Below are positions 17,145 to 27,296 of a DNA stretch of 64,000 bases, in pieces (the stretch's first letter is position 1; every line of letters begins with the position of its first letter). Below the pieces are notes generated by a model. It ran no database searches and had not been told where the DNA came from. It saw nothing but the letters and a program-made list of their open reading frames with translations. This stretch comes from Methanolobus vulcani (GTDB lineage: Archaea > Halobacteriota > Methanosarcinia > Methanosarcinales > Methanosarcinaceae). A program made the translations under genes and the position numbers. The DNA lies in contig NZ_FNCA01000005.1 of the NCBI RefSeq assembly GCF_900100715.1, positions 62,001 through 126,000 of the forward strand, in the 5' to 3' direction.

Positions 17145-18916
17145 TGTGATATCCACCCCTTAATCTGTTCAAATGCTTCTTGTACAGCTTGTGGAACTAA
17201 TTCTTCTTTAGATTTATTATTTGGGTTTCTTGCAATCACATCTGCAAGAAAACCTGCATATGATGCCTTTGATTTCCTCATTTTATTCAGAATATCCGAA
17301 TCAGTGAAACTGTTAATTTCCATTTTCTTCGCTTCAATAAAAGAAGAATTGTCAGTCCCTCGTGTTTCCGTCAACACAAGTGCTTCGATTATTTCAGCTC
17401 GTAATCCCTGCACATTAAGTAATTCAGCTTCAATATCATTACCACTTCTTAGATAGCTCACACTAAAAATATCGGGTTCAAGTGTCAGGCATGTACGTGT
17501 TTTGATTTTGGATATTTGAGCTTCAATATCTGTCTTTGTCCGGCCATCATTATCACTGACAATAAAAACAGGAATACCAAAGCTGCAGGCCATTTTGATA
17601 AAAGGAGTATAATTTTTCCCTGCAACACTTATGCAATTAACACCTACAGAAAATGGTTTATATCCACACCAAGTTTCAAACATTGCTGGAATCAACTGTT
17701 CTTCGGTGACACCTTCCACAAGTATGACTGCTTTTGCAAATAATAGTTCACCTCGGAAACGCATTATTTCCCTCTGAAGAATATTAATGTCTTCGTTATC
17801 CAGACCATCCATCATTGAACTCACTTCGACATTTGAAACGCATTTAACCATTCGTCTTAAATTATAAATATTGGCCATTGCTGCTAGATACGGAGAATGA
17901 CTGCTGATAATTACCTGTCCATTAGTCTCAAGTAACTGACGATATAAAGTGCGTTGTGCATTGGGGTGCAAATGTGATTCAGGCTCTTCTGCGGCCAATA
18001 TTGGAAAAAAAGGTTCTGCCTCTTTCTCGTGATTTTCAGCTCGTAATTCTGAAAATGCCATTACAGTTAGCATCGATGCCCAACTCCGAGTACCCATTCC
18101 GTGATATTCCATTGAAAAAGAATGTGCATCTGTATCTCCAAAATGAACACTGAAACGTTTGGAAAGGTCACGAACTTTTTTGGGGAATGGTGTTAATTCT
18201 GTATGACCATTTCCCTCAAATGAATTGTTTAGTTTATTTAGGTGATTTTTTAGTACTTTAAGTTGTTCGCTTTTATCAGTTGCTTTTTTATTGATTTCGG
18301 CTAACATTTCCTCTAGTTTTTTAATGTCATCATCATCATACTCGACACTCGATAAAACCCGGCCAATAAACGATGATTTTTCTTTAAGTTCATTATGAAT
18401 ATCCCGTTGTGCTTCGATAGAAATAAATGGAATAGCTTCTAAACGTCCAGTAATCTTACGATTCCTAATGACGGTTTCTTCTTTCCACTTGTTAAATTCT
18501 GGCCATTTCTGTAAAGAATATCTTTCAATAAAGTATCCACCTTTTATTTTATCATGACCCACAACTGATCTAATTGCAACAAATTGATTTCCATCTGCTT
18601 CAGACTGAATTTTATCTCCGAATTCGCCTAACCATTCATCTGAAAAATTGCCTATGCGCTTACCTAAGGAATCTGCTGCTATAATACGAAGATCAACAAT
18701 TATTTCATCCCACTGTTCTCCGTTCTCCTCAATATGGAAATCATCATCTGTTAAAAAGCGTAAATAGTCCCCGAGAGCAAGTTGAAGAGCTTTAATAACT
18801 GAAGTTTTCCCAGAATTATTGGCACCAATTAGCAAAGTAAACTTGGGTAATGAAATCTCAACATTTGATAGCCCACGAAATCCGGAAATTCTAACAAAAT
18901 CAATTCGAATACTCAT
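17141..18916 (-). CDS. gajA: Gabija GajA-like OLD-family ATPase-TOPRIM nuclease
   Basis: About 591 residues from ATG 18916 (GTG 18925 is the alternative). The N-terminal ABC-type ATPase has Walker A GANNSGKTS (residues 31-39), Walker B in LAAEEPESHLHP and the His-switch IISSHSPY. The C-terminal TOPRIM nuclease has VEGVTEE (metal-site Glu) and VSDNDG (metal-site acidic pair). A helical insertion sits between ATPase halves, as in OLD nucleases. Length matches GajA, which senses and nicks phage DNA when nucleotide levels fall. It is cotranslated with the gajB-like helicase and divergent from the Wadjet operon. Confidence 0.88.
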   Translation of the reverse strand: MSIRIDFVRISGFRGLSNVEISLPKFTLLIGANNSGKTSVIKALQLALGDYLRFLTDDDFHIEENGEQWDEIIVDLRIIAADSLGKRIGNFSDEWLGEFGDKIQSEADGNQFVAIRSVVGHDKIKGGYFIERYSLQKWPEFNKWKEETVIRNRKITGRLEAIPFISIEAQRDIHNELKEKSSFIGRVLSSVEYDDDDIKKLEEMLAEINKKATDKSEQLKVLKNHLNKLNNSFEGNGHTELTPFPKKVRDLSKRFSVHFGDTDAHSFSMEYHGMGTRSWASMLTVMAFSELRAENHEKEAEPFFPILAAEEPESHLHPNAQRTLYRQLLETNGQVIISSHSPYLAAMANIYNLRRMVKCVSNVEVSSMMDGLDNEDINILQREIMRFRGELLFAKAVILVEGVTEEQLIPAMFETWCGYKPFSVGVNCISVAGKNYTPFIKMACSFGIPVFIVSDNDGRTKTDIEAQISKIKTRTCLTLEPDIFSVSYLRSGNDIEAELLNVQGLRAEIIEALVLTETRGTDNSSFIEAKKMEINSFTDSDILNKMRKSKASYAGFLADVIARNPNNKSKEELVPQAVQEAFEQIKGWISQ

Positions 18917-18925
18917 TTTGCTCAC

Positions 18926-19368
18926 ATCATAGTTCTGAATTATAGTGATGGCGGAAGTGCAATCCCTAATTTATTGATAGACTTTAAATGGAAACTCTGC
19001 AATATAATTCAATCGCTTCATATGAATTTTAAATTTAGTGTATACATTTAAAATGAAGTTGATAACTTTCAAAGCTTGTTTTACTTGGCAATAGATAGGT
19101 TAATAGTTAAAGCATAATAGGCTCAGCAGTGGATGGGTGTCCATCATGATATTAGTTACATGATACTAAGTAACTATTAGAGTGATGCCTGGTCTCCGTT
19201 AGTTGCCAACTTTATTTTGTAGCATGTCATGTTATAAAATTACCTGACAGTAGCATGACGGTACGACAATATTTAAAAATATATAAGTATAATACCATTT
19301 ATTTCTATTGTTAAGAAATTAGGAAACATTAATCAAATTTTGTTTATTAAATGATGTAGGGTAAACAA
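18926..19368. promoter_or_regulatory. divergent regulatory region between Gabija-like and Wadjet operons
   Basis: 443 bases without a gene. For the rightward operon there is a TATA-like stretch at about 19274-19288 and AGGG before the ATG at 19369. Dyads: TAGTTAC/GTAACTA with a 10-base loop (19153-19176), AGTTGCCAACT (19201-19211), and TAGCATGTCATG (19220-19231), which is shared with the region before the 11.24-kb gene. These could be binding sites for a regulator acting on both defence operons. Confidence 0.45.
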
Positions 19369-20808
19369 ATGGAATATCAAGATATCAAGCGCCTTAAAGA
19401 TAATCATCCCTCCCTCAAATTACTTAATGCTGATAATAGTCCATTGATAATCAGTTTTCTTTATCGCAAATTCAAAGAGAACAATGTTTCTACTGTACCA
19501 AAAAATAAATTAGAATCGAGTCTTTCAGATTATTTATACTCCTTAAAAGAAGATGGAATAGGGGCATATCCTAGAACACCATCTGAATACTTAGATGATT
19601 GGACTAATGCTGATTTTTTGAGAGCATATTATTCTTCAGATGATGAAGTTAATTATGACCTTACTCACCACACCGAAAAAGCACTTGAATGGATTAAAAG
19701 CCTGTTAGAAGCACGAAAATTTGTAGGGACGGAATCACGCCTCCTGAAAATAATAAGCACACTAAAGGAGATTGCTTACGAAAACACGGATGATCCTACG
19801 GAAATTTTAGAGGAGCTAGAGAAACAAAAACGCGCAATTGAAGTCAAAATCGATATGGTCAAAGCAGGTGCCAATGAGAAATTAACTGAAACACAAATAA
19901 AAGAACGTTATCTTGAAACATGTGATACTATAAACAAGATGTTAGCTGATTTTAGGGAGATCGAATATAACTTCCGCAAGCTTGACATGGACACAAGAAA
20001 GAAGCTGATAGAAGATGACGTTAAAAAAGATGAGCTACTTGATGATATTTTCTACACAAAAGACCATCTCCGTAATAGCGATCAGGGGCAAAGTCTTGAT
20101 GCATTCTGGAAGCTTCTCCTCTCTCCAACTCAACTCGATGAACTCGATAAGCTGATTGGGATGACATTAAACCTTCGAGAGATACAGGACATTAAAGGAC
20201 AGGACGATACTCTCGAAGAAATGAAGATACGTCTTATTGAAGCAGGTGACAAAGTAAACAAGGTCAACAGATCACTTGCAGAGCAACTAAGCAGGTTCCT
20301 TGATGAAAGATCATACCTAGAAAACAAGAGAATAATTGCTCTAATTAAAGAAATCAAATCGACCGCAATTCGCCTTAAAGACAATCCTCCCTCTGAAAAT
20401 GACTTTATAACAATTGAAGGAAAGCCTGAAATTGAAATGGTAATGGAAAGACCTTTGTGGAGAGCTCCCTCGGTTACAAAACTGCGTAAGAACGAGATGA
20501 AAGCCGGGTCTTCAGATGAAGTAAACCCATCTGCTCTTTTTGACAAGCTTAGAATCAACCGAAGAGAACTCAAAGCAAATATTGAAGAGTTTCTGGATTC
20601 TGATTCACAGGTATCTCTGAAAACAATATTGGAAAAATATCCAATTACAAAAGGTGTCCTTGAATTTTTGGTTTATGCGGACATAGCATCTAAAAGTGAA
20701 AAGACAATTGAAAACAAAGATGTGAAGGATAGAATTCCCATCTCGAATATGATAACTGGTAAGCAGCACGAAATTGAAGTATTCCAAATAATCTTTTGCA
20801 GGAATTAA
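19369..20808 (+). CDS. jetA: Wadjet JetA (DUF3375, MukF/MksF-like kleisin)
   Basis: 479 residues, start ATG 19369 with AGGG ten bases upstream. It fits the DUF3375 family of type I Wadjet: an N-terminal winged-helix segment with the PSLKLLNA and YPRTPSEYLDDWT stretches, a long charged coiled-coil middle, and a C-terminal winged-helix part. JetA bridges the JetC SMC heads, like kleisin subunits of condensins. It is the first gene of a tight jetABCD operon with 2-base spacing or overlaps, in the standard order. All four partners have their expected lengths, which makes the system call strong. Confidence 0.9.
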   Translation: MEYQDIKRLKDNHPSLKLLNADNSPLIISFLYRKFKENNVSTVPKNKLESSLSDYLYSLKEDGIGAYPRTPSEYLDDWTNADFLRAYYSSDDEVNYDLTHHTEKALEWIKSLLEARKFVGTESRLLKIISTLKEIAYENTDDPTEILEELEKQKRAIEVKIDMVKAGANEKLTETQIKERYLETCDTINKMLADFREIEYNFRKLDMDTRKKLIEDDVKKDELLDDIFYTKDHLRNSDQGQSLDAFWKLLLSPTQLDELDKLIGMTLNLREIQDIKGQDDTLEEMKIRLIEAGDKVNKVNRSLAEQLSRFLDERSYLENKRIIALIKEIKSTAIRLKDNPPSENDFITIEGKPEIEMVMERPLWRAPSVTKLRKNEMKAGSSDEVNPSALFDKLRINRRELKANIEEFLDSDSQVSLKTILEKYPITKGVLEFLVYADIASKSEKTIENKDVKDRIPISNMITGKQHEIEVFQIIFCRN

Positions 20809-20810
20809 AC

Positions 20811-21425
20811 ATGACAGAAAATGATACTTATCTCCCCTATGCTGCAGTATTAATTAAGTTACTTAAAGGTAATCTGTTTGATAGTGATGTTCAGACATGG
20901 AACAATCTCATTCAATACAAACAAGCAATACAGAATTATTTTTCAAGTATTGGACTTGAGTTATTCGTTCATGAGAATGATGGCTATGCCTTTTTAAGAC
21001 AAAAAGATTTTGAGGAGCAAACAGACCAGTCTCTGCCTAGCCTAGTAAGTAAAAAGCAACTAACTTTCCATGTCACAACGCTTTGTGTGCTTCTTGTAGA
21101 AAGGTTGTACGAAGATCAAAATACAAAAGGTAATGATTCTCCTTATCTTACTATAGATAGAAAGTCCATCTACAATTTAATGGAGCCTTTTATGGCGGAT
21201 ACTTCCAACGAGGCTAGAACCAAAAAGAAAATTGATTCATTTATCGATAAAGTAAAAGATTATGGATTTCTAAGACCACTAAAGTCAGATGAGAACACTT
21301 TTGAGGTCAGGAGAATACTTTGTGCCAAGATTCCAAATGAAAAGCTCCATGAAATCAAGGAAAAGTTAGTTGAATATTCTACGAAAGAAGAGGAGATAGA
21401 AGATGGCACAGAACTCATTGATTGA
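20811..21425 (+). CDS. jetB: Wadjet JetB (DUF4194, MukE/MksE-like)
   Basis: 204 residues from ATG 20811; AGGA at 20800-20803 is well placed for this start, and it lies two bases after the jetA stop. A TTG at 20796 would add five residues. Mainly helical with tandem winged-helix features, as in the KITE subunits of SMC complexes, and of typical DUF4194 length. It should bind the JetA kleisin and the DNA in the motor complex. The 3' end overlaps jetC by 23 bases, which suggests translational coupling. Confidence 0.88.
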   Translation: MTENDTYLPYAAVLIKLLKGNLFDSDVQTWNNLIQYKQAIQNYFSSIGLELFVHENDGYAFLRQKDFEEQTDQSLPSLVSKKQLTFHVTTLCVLLVERLYEDQNTKGNDSPYLTIDRKSIYNLMEPFMADTSNEARTKKKIDSFIDKVKDYGFLRPLKSDENTFEVRRILCAKIPNEKLHEIKEKLVEYSTKEEEIEDGTELID

Positions 21426-24400
21426 TTTTTCAGATGATGATCATGTGAAAGGTTTCCGTCTTGACCGTTTGGAGGTCTACAATTGGGGAACTTTTGATCA
21501 GAGTGTCTGGATGATTGAACCACATGGTTTCAATTCGTTAATGACGGGCGATATTGGATCTGGAAAATCAACACTAGTTGATGCTATAACAACTTTATTG
21601 GTTCCTCCTAAGAAAATAACATTTAACAAAGCAGCAGGTGCTGAAAGAAAAGAAAGGACTCTTCTATCTTATGTACTTGGAAGCCATAAAAATGAAAGTG
21701 ATGGAAATAATAATTCCAGGCCAGTCAACCTGCGTGATGATAAAGATTATTCTGTGATACTTTGTTATTTTTTTAATCGCGGACATAATATAGGTATGAC
21801 CTTGGCACAGATTTTGTGGGTGAATGCTGATAAAGTGAATAGGCTTTTTGTAACTTCCACAGAAAATCTCAACATATTGGATCATTTCTCACCTAATGAG
21901 GAGGGTACAGATATTGATTCCCTTAAAAGACAAATTAAAAGCATCCCAAATGCTTCTGTTTTTGATACATACATTGAGTATAGCAACTCATTCCGACCAT
22001 ATTTAGGAATTCGCTCCGATAAAGTGCTTGAACTATTCTTCCAAACAGTTTCGATGAAATCCATTGATAAATTGACCGTCTTTATGAGAAATCATATGCT
22101 GGAGAAAGTGGATTTCAAGAATGAAATAACGGAAATGATAAGTAGTTATGACAATCTCACAAGAGCTTATGAATCTGTTCAGAGAGCTAAGGAGCAGCTT
22201 AATTTGCTTGATCCTATGATGAATAATATCTCCAAATATGAAGAAGTAACAATAGAAATAGAACGATTATATGATTGCTTAAAGTACCTGCCTTACTACT
22301 TCTCAGAGAGAAAACATGCTCTACTCATTGAAGAGATAGAGTTTTGTGAAAATACTCTTGCTGAACTAAAAAAACAAATAGCTTCTAAAAAGACAGCATT
22401 AGGTCTGTTAAGGGAGAAAGAGATAGACATCTCAATAGCCATTAGCAAGGATAAAGACGGACAAAGAATCCATGGAATAGAAAAAGAAATAGGCATACTT
22501 GAACAAGAAAAAGAAGTAAAATTTTCGAAACAGAAACGATATTCCGACCTATGCAAATCAGTTGAAATAAAAGCCGCAGACAATGAACAAAGCTTTAAAA
22601 GGTCAATAAGTGATGCCAAAGAAAAACTTATACAAATCGAGCATCAAGTAGACAAAAATGGAGATGAAAGAGATGAATCCCTCTTATCTAAAAGCAGATT
22701 AGAGGCAAGTTACAACGAATATAGGGAGGAATTTGAGTCTTTAAACCAGAGGAAAACAAAGATACCATCCAGCAGTCTTGATATTCGTAACAATATAGTT
22801 GTTAATTGTGCTTTGGAAGATATAGAATTACCTTTTGTAGGAGAACTAATTACGATAAATCCTAATGAAAGAGAATGGGAAGGATCCTTAGAAAGACTTC
22901 TTCATAATTTTGGTTTGAGTCTACTTGTCCCTGAAGAGCACTATAGAACAATAAGTCAGTATGTCAATCAGACTGACCTTAGAGGACGACTTGTTTATTT
23001 TAAAGTACCTAGCACATCACCATTTTCATCGGACAATGAAATCCGTGAGAATACAATAATCAATAAACTGGAGATTAAAGAAGATTCCAAGTTCTACAAC
23101 TGGATACGCAGTGAACTTATTACAAGATTCGATTTTGTGTGCTGTGAGACGATTGAGCAGTTCCAGAAAGAAAAGAGGGCAATCACCAATAAAGGCCAAA
23201 TAAAAGGTAGTAGGGGCAAACATGAAAAAGATGATAGGAATCAACTTTATGATCGAAAAAGGTTCGTTCTTGGATGGGATAACAAGGAGAAGATAGCAAC
23301 AATCAAAGAACAAATGGACTCCCTGCATCAACAATTCGAGGAATGTGCCAAGGATTTGGAAAGGTTCAAGACAAGAGGAAAAGAACTTGAGACGCAAAAA
23401 GGGAATCTGTACAATCTTTTGGAGATTAAAGACTTTGAAATGATTAATTGGCAAAAGATCGCTACAAGAATTCAAGATTATAAGAATGAGATAGCAGAAC
23501 TCGAACAAAGTTCTAACCAATTGAAGACTCTAAAATCACAAAGATCTCAGATACAAGAACGAATTGCCATAGAAGAAGATGATCATAATAAACTTCAGGT
23601 TGATGAGGCCCTTACTATTGACCGAAAAACATTGGCATTAAATGAATTTGAAGAATGCAAGGTAACATTAAGTGAAAGTCCATTTAGTGCAAATAAAGAA
23701 AAACCTGACCTTTCTCCCCACCTGAAAACAGATGAATTCTCTATCACTACAATTGATCGTGAATTATCCGATACAGAGAAAAGCATCAATGGAAAGATAG
23801 CGAAAAAAATTACCAAAATACGAAGCCTGACTGAAGATCTAGCTGCACAGATGGCTTACTACAAAAAGACCTATCCTGAGGAGACGATTGAGCTTGGAGT
23901 TAATATGACAGCAATACCTGACTTTGTTGCTATCTACAAGAAATTGGATGAGGAGAATCTACCAAAGTATAAAGAGAAATTTGAAAAAGAATTGCATGAG
24001 CACACTACCCAGTCAATCATCACATTTAAAGGAAAACTAGAAAATGAAGTACAGAAAATTAAAAAGAATATAAAAATTATCAATCAATTTCTACATGAAC
24101 TAGATTACAATCCTGGCACATACATTGAACTGCGAGCTGAAGAAGTCACTGACCTTATCATTAAAAGGTTCAGGAATGATTTAAAAGAATGTATATCGGA
24201 TACCTTTGGTAGTGAAGATGTATATAGTGAAGAGAGATTCTATAAAGTCAAACACTTATTGGATCAATTTAAAACAGCTGATACCGTTGACAACAACTGG
24301 ACCAATAAAGTTACTGATGTAAGGAACTGGTTAAATTTCTCAGCAGCTGAAAGGTTACTCAGCGATGGGAGTGAAAAAGAGTATTATAGTGATTCATCAG

Positions 24401-24762
24401 GGAAATCAGGTGGACAGAAGGAAAAACTGGCATATACTATCTTAGCATCTGCACTTGCATATCGATTCGGTCCTGCGGGGGATAAATCAGAATCCAATTC
24501 TTTCAGATTTGTTATTATTGATGAGGCTTTTGGACGTAGCTCGGATGAAAGTACTGAATATGGCCTTGAATTATTTAAAAAATTGAATCTTCAGCTTTTG
24601 TTAATTATTCCATTAAAAAACAGTATTGATGTAGCAATTGATTACGTTAATTATATTCATCTGATTTCTAATCGAGATGGGAATTACTCGATGATTAAAA
24701 ACTTTACTATGAAGCAATATGAAGAAGACAAAGAAAAATATCAGATGGAAGTAGGGATATGA
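21403..24762 (+). CDS. jetC: Wadjet JetC (SMC-like ATPase, MukB/MksB-like)
   Basis: 1119 residues with split ATPase and long antiparallel coiled coil. Walker A is TGDIGSGKST at residues 48-57; the C-terminal head has the ABC signature KSGGQKEK and Walker B VIIDEAFGR. The hinge lies near residues 470-640. In Wadjet the JetABC motor extrudes DNA loops and, on small circular DNA, presents a bent segment to JetD for cutting. GAGGAG about ten bases before the ATG at 21403 supports the start. Length matches type I JetC (COG4913-like). No disruption is visible. Confidence 0.92.
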   Translation: MAQNSLIDFSDDDHVKGFRLDRLEVYNWGTFDQSVWMIEPHGFNSLMTGDIGSGKSTLVDAITTLLVPPKKITFNKAAGAERKERTLLSYVLGSHKNESDGNNNSRPVNLRDDKDYSVILCYFFNRGHNIGMTLAQILWVNADKVNRLFVTSTENLNILDHFSPNEEGTDIDSLKRQIKSIPNASVFDTYIEYSNSFRPYLGIRSDKVLELFFQTVSMKSIDKLTVFMRNHMLEKVDFKNEITEMISSYDNLTRAYESVQRAKEQLNLLDPMMNNISKYEEVTIEIERLYDCLKYLPYYFSERKHALLIEEIEFCENTLAELKKQIASKKTALGLLREKEIDISIAISKDKDGQRIHGIEKEIGILEQEKEVKFSKQKRYSDLCKSVEIKAADNEQSFKRSISDAKEKLIQIEHQVDKNGDERDESLLSKSRLEASYNEYREEFESLNQRKTKIPSSSLDIRNNIVVNCALEDIELPFVGELITINPNEREWEGSLERLLHNFGLSLLVPEEHYRTISQYVNQTDLRGRLVYFKVPSTSPFSSDNEIRENTIINKLEIKEDSKFYNWIRSELITRFDFVCCETIEQFQKEKRAITNKGQIKGSRGKHEKDDRNQLYDRKRFVLGWDNKEKIATIKEQMDSLHQQFEECAKDLERFKTRGKELETQKGNLYNLLEIKDFEMINWQKIATRIQDYKNEIAELEQSSNQLKTLKSQRSQIQERIAIEEDDHNKLQVDEALTIDRKTLALNEFEECKVTLSESPFSANKEKPDLSPHLKTDEFSITTIDRELSDTEKSINGKIAKKITKIRSLTEDLAAQMAYYKKTYPEETIELGVNMTAIPDFVAIYKKLDEENLPKYKEKFEKELHEHTTQSIITFKGKLENEVQKIKKNIKIINQFLHELDYNPGTYIELRAEEVTDLIIKRFRNDLKECISDTFGSEDVYSEERFYKVKHLLDQFKTADTVDNNWTNKVTDVRNWLNFSAAERLLSDGSEKEYYSDSSGKSGGQKEKLAYTILASALAYRFGPAGDKSESNSFRFVIIDEAFGRSSDESTEYGLELFKKLNLQLLLIIPLKNSIDVAIDYVNYIHLISNRDGNYSMIKNFTMKQYEEDKEKYQMEVGI

Positions 24763-25946
24763 TCATCCAACCTGATAAAATCAGATCAATAGCAACTAGC
24801 TGGTACAAGGATATACTGTCCTCTTCAGTATATGGAATACCGCAATTCCCAAGAAATGTCCGTTTCAGGAAAGTTAAATCAAATGAAACACAGGAGAATT
24901 TCTTCAAAATCAACACAGAAACTGATAAGCTAATAAATGGGTCAAAGGAAAAAAAAGGTTATGGGTATACAGTGGAACTTGCTCAGCGGAATGACCGAAG
25001 AATTGGTCCACAAAAATTTCCCGAAAAGATATACTTTGAAACACTTGACGATTATCTTAAATTTTTCAGGAAAGAAGCGCAATATGCTGAATTTATAGAA
25101 ATCACACAAAGACTAAAACGAGAACTGCCTCATCTACTGCCTTGGGTAGAATCAAATCCAATGAAGGTAATCGATAATCTTGGCAAATGGGATGATATCA
25201 TCAAAGTCTGCTATTTTTTTCTTGAAAATCCTATGCCTAATATTTTTATCCGCGAAATTCCTCTCGACATATCTACTAAATTCATCGAAGAGAACAAGGT
25301 CATTATCAAGTACTTACTAGACATTCTTATTGAAGATTATGTCAACAAGGATGAAACAGATTTTAACAAACATTTCAATCTAAAGAATAATGAGCCTCTA
25401 ATAAGGCTTAAAATACTCGACCCTAAAATCGCACACGAATTTTTTAGTGGAGTTGATGATCTTAGCATCCCTCAAAGTCAGTTCAATCAACTAAATCTTC
25501 CATGCAAAAGAGCGTTTATTCTTGAAAATAAAACCAACTATACTAACATATTCAACTTCTTGACACTTCCTTCACTAGAAGGATCAATTGCTATATTTGG
25601 TAAAGGATTTGGTGTTGGCTTGCTAAAAGATGCGACATGGTTGTCAAATAAGCAAATCATTTATTGGGGTGATATTGATCCTCATGGTCTTCAAATATTG
25701 TCTCAGATAAGGGGATACTTCCCTCAAACACAATCATGTATGATGGATCTTAATACATTTACAGATTTTAGTTCTCTGTCTGTGATGGGTGCATGTACGG
25801 ATGTAACTGAGATTGAACATTTAACACCTGATGAACATGAACTGTTCGATTATCTTAATAGCATGGAAGAATGCAATCGTTTAGAACAAGAAAAGATTCC
25901 TCATGAATATGCTTTGAAGATGATCTATGAAATTGTAAACATATAA
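24759..25946 (+). CDS. jetD: Wadjet JetD (DUF3322-DUF2220, TOPRIM/Topo VI-A-like nuclease)
   Basis: 395 residues, overlapping the jetC stop by four bases (ATGA). The N-terminal DUF3322 region is followed by a DUF2220 TOPRIM domain resembling the Spo11/Topo VI A subunit: AFILENK has the metal-site Glu and YWGDIDPHGL the DxD pair. JetD is the nuclease that cleaves circular plasmid DNA held by JetABC. All key acidic residues are present, so the system should be active as far as sequence shows. No gene follows for 1.35 kb, so this ends the operon. Confidence 0.92.
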   Translation: MIIQPDKIRSIATSWYKDILSSSVYGIPQFPRNVRFRKVKSNETQENFFKINTETDKLINGSKEKKGYGYTVELAQRNDRRIGPQKFPEKIYFETLDDYLKFFRKEAQYAEFIEITQRLKRELPHLLPWVESNPMKVIDNLGKWDDIIKVCYFFLENPMPNIFIREIPLDISTKFIEENKVIIKYLLDILIEDYVNKDETDFNKHFNLKNNEPLIRLKILDPKIAHEFFSGVDDLSIPQSQFNQLNLPCKRAFILENKTNYTNIFNFLTLPSLEGSIAIFGKGFGVGLLKDATWLSNKQIIYWGDIDPHGLQILSQIRGYFPQTQSCMMDLNTFTDFSSLSVMGACTDVTEIEHLTPDEHELFDYLNSMEECNRLEQEKIPHEYALKMIYEIVNI

Positions 25947-27296
25947 TTTTTAAGGGATTGATACCAGAATGGGAAACAAAACCCACACCACATGTGTAAA
26001 ATCAAGCTAACTTGATTTGTTATATGGTTTAAACTGAAAATATAAGTCCTTACCTGACTAAGTGGTGCAGGTGTTGCAACTTCCCAAAAAGAAAATTTCT
26101 ATTGCTCAAACTGGATTTTTGTTTTGATTAATTCTATATAAGTAATTCAAATTTGGATTATATCCAACTTTTACTGCTTAGTACCTGTTAAATGTTCTAC
26201 CATCTTATGAAAAAGCAGAACTGTATTTAATACCTGTTTAAGTATAAGTTAGCCTTAGTTATCCTCATTATTTATTTTATCCATATACTATATCAATTTG
26301 CAAAATTTATGCTGATAACTTAGGGTTAAATAGTATCTAAGATAGCCCTAATTAGATAGTATCTGTGTACTAGATTAGAGAGTCACAGACTAGTTTGTAA
26401 TTGTTTGGTTCAAATTGGACAAATTTTCTTACTTTGGAACATTTATATGATGTTCAACTAGATTTAACTGGTAATTGAACCATAATAACTTTTCAAATAT
26501 TGCGTACCTTTAGAACTATATCAAGCATGAATGCTTAGAAGGTCTAGTAAAATGACCTTACTTCAGACTACATGTATACAACCTGTACCACCTAATACAC
26601 CTTAAACAGTCTTAATACATTATACTACTACTGAACCACTTCATACGTCCTATAGACTTCTATTAAACTACTTAGACACTGCTAGCAGTACTGCTAAGTT
26701 AATACTAAGATATATACTATAGTAATACGTTGGTAGCAAAAACCGTTAAAAGAAGTTCTTTTATGAAAAAAAGCGTTTAAACCGCTTAGAATTCCACTGG
26801 AAACATTGGGTGCATTTCCACTGGAACTACTGGAGATTTGATTATAGATTCAAATAAGAATTAAATCATGATCATAACCCACTCATAGGTTTTTCAAAAA
26901 GTACTCTGTGGACTGCAAATTTTCGCTCAGATTTTAATGTTATACCCCTTACCCATACATAGATATGCCTGAAGTGTTGAAGATCCTCTAAAAAATAATA
27001 TTGTATGCAAATTAGGAATAATTGGGAGTACTGAAATTTAGAGGGTTAGAAACTAATTTGAAAAACATTAATTGGTTTCATCCATGATTAGCTTTTAGGA
27101 ATATCTATTTTTCTACATGAATTAACGAGAAAGGATGCCACATAAACAACACTATTGTTGGTTAAATTAAAATTAAAAACAAGTAAAATTGATTTATATA
27201 TGGCAAGATGATTCAAATCTTGAAATCAGACACGGCATACTGATCTATTTATATTTTATAAAATAGTTAGAGATCTCCACTGCAGAGCTGATTACA
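25947..27296. other. 1.35-kb gene-free, dyad-rich region; candidate replication origin of the element
   Basis: No convincing ORF on either strand. Noted features: GTTTAAAC at 26027-26034 and again at 26775-26782, the second inside AAGCG/CGCTT arms (26771-26787); palindrome AAAAGAAGTTCTTTT near 26748-26763; two copies of the dyad TTCCACTGGAA at 26792-26802 and 26816-26826, 24 bases apart; repeats of ATAGTATCT near 26330-26365; and CTGCTAGCAG near 26690. It lies between the defence operons and the replication genes. Dyads at helical spacing next to a replication protein are typical of plasmid origins, but the assignment is inference. Confidence 0.4.

Noticed and set aside
25947-27296. CRISPR array in the long gene-free region
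   Set aside because: Repeats are short dyads or pairs of different sequence; no series of equal repeats with regular spacers is present, and no cas gene lies nearby.
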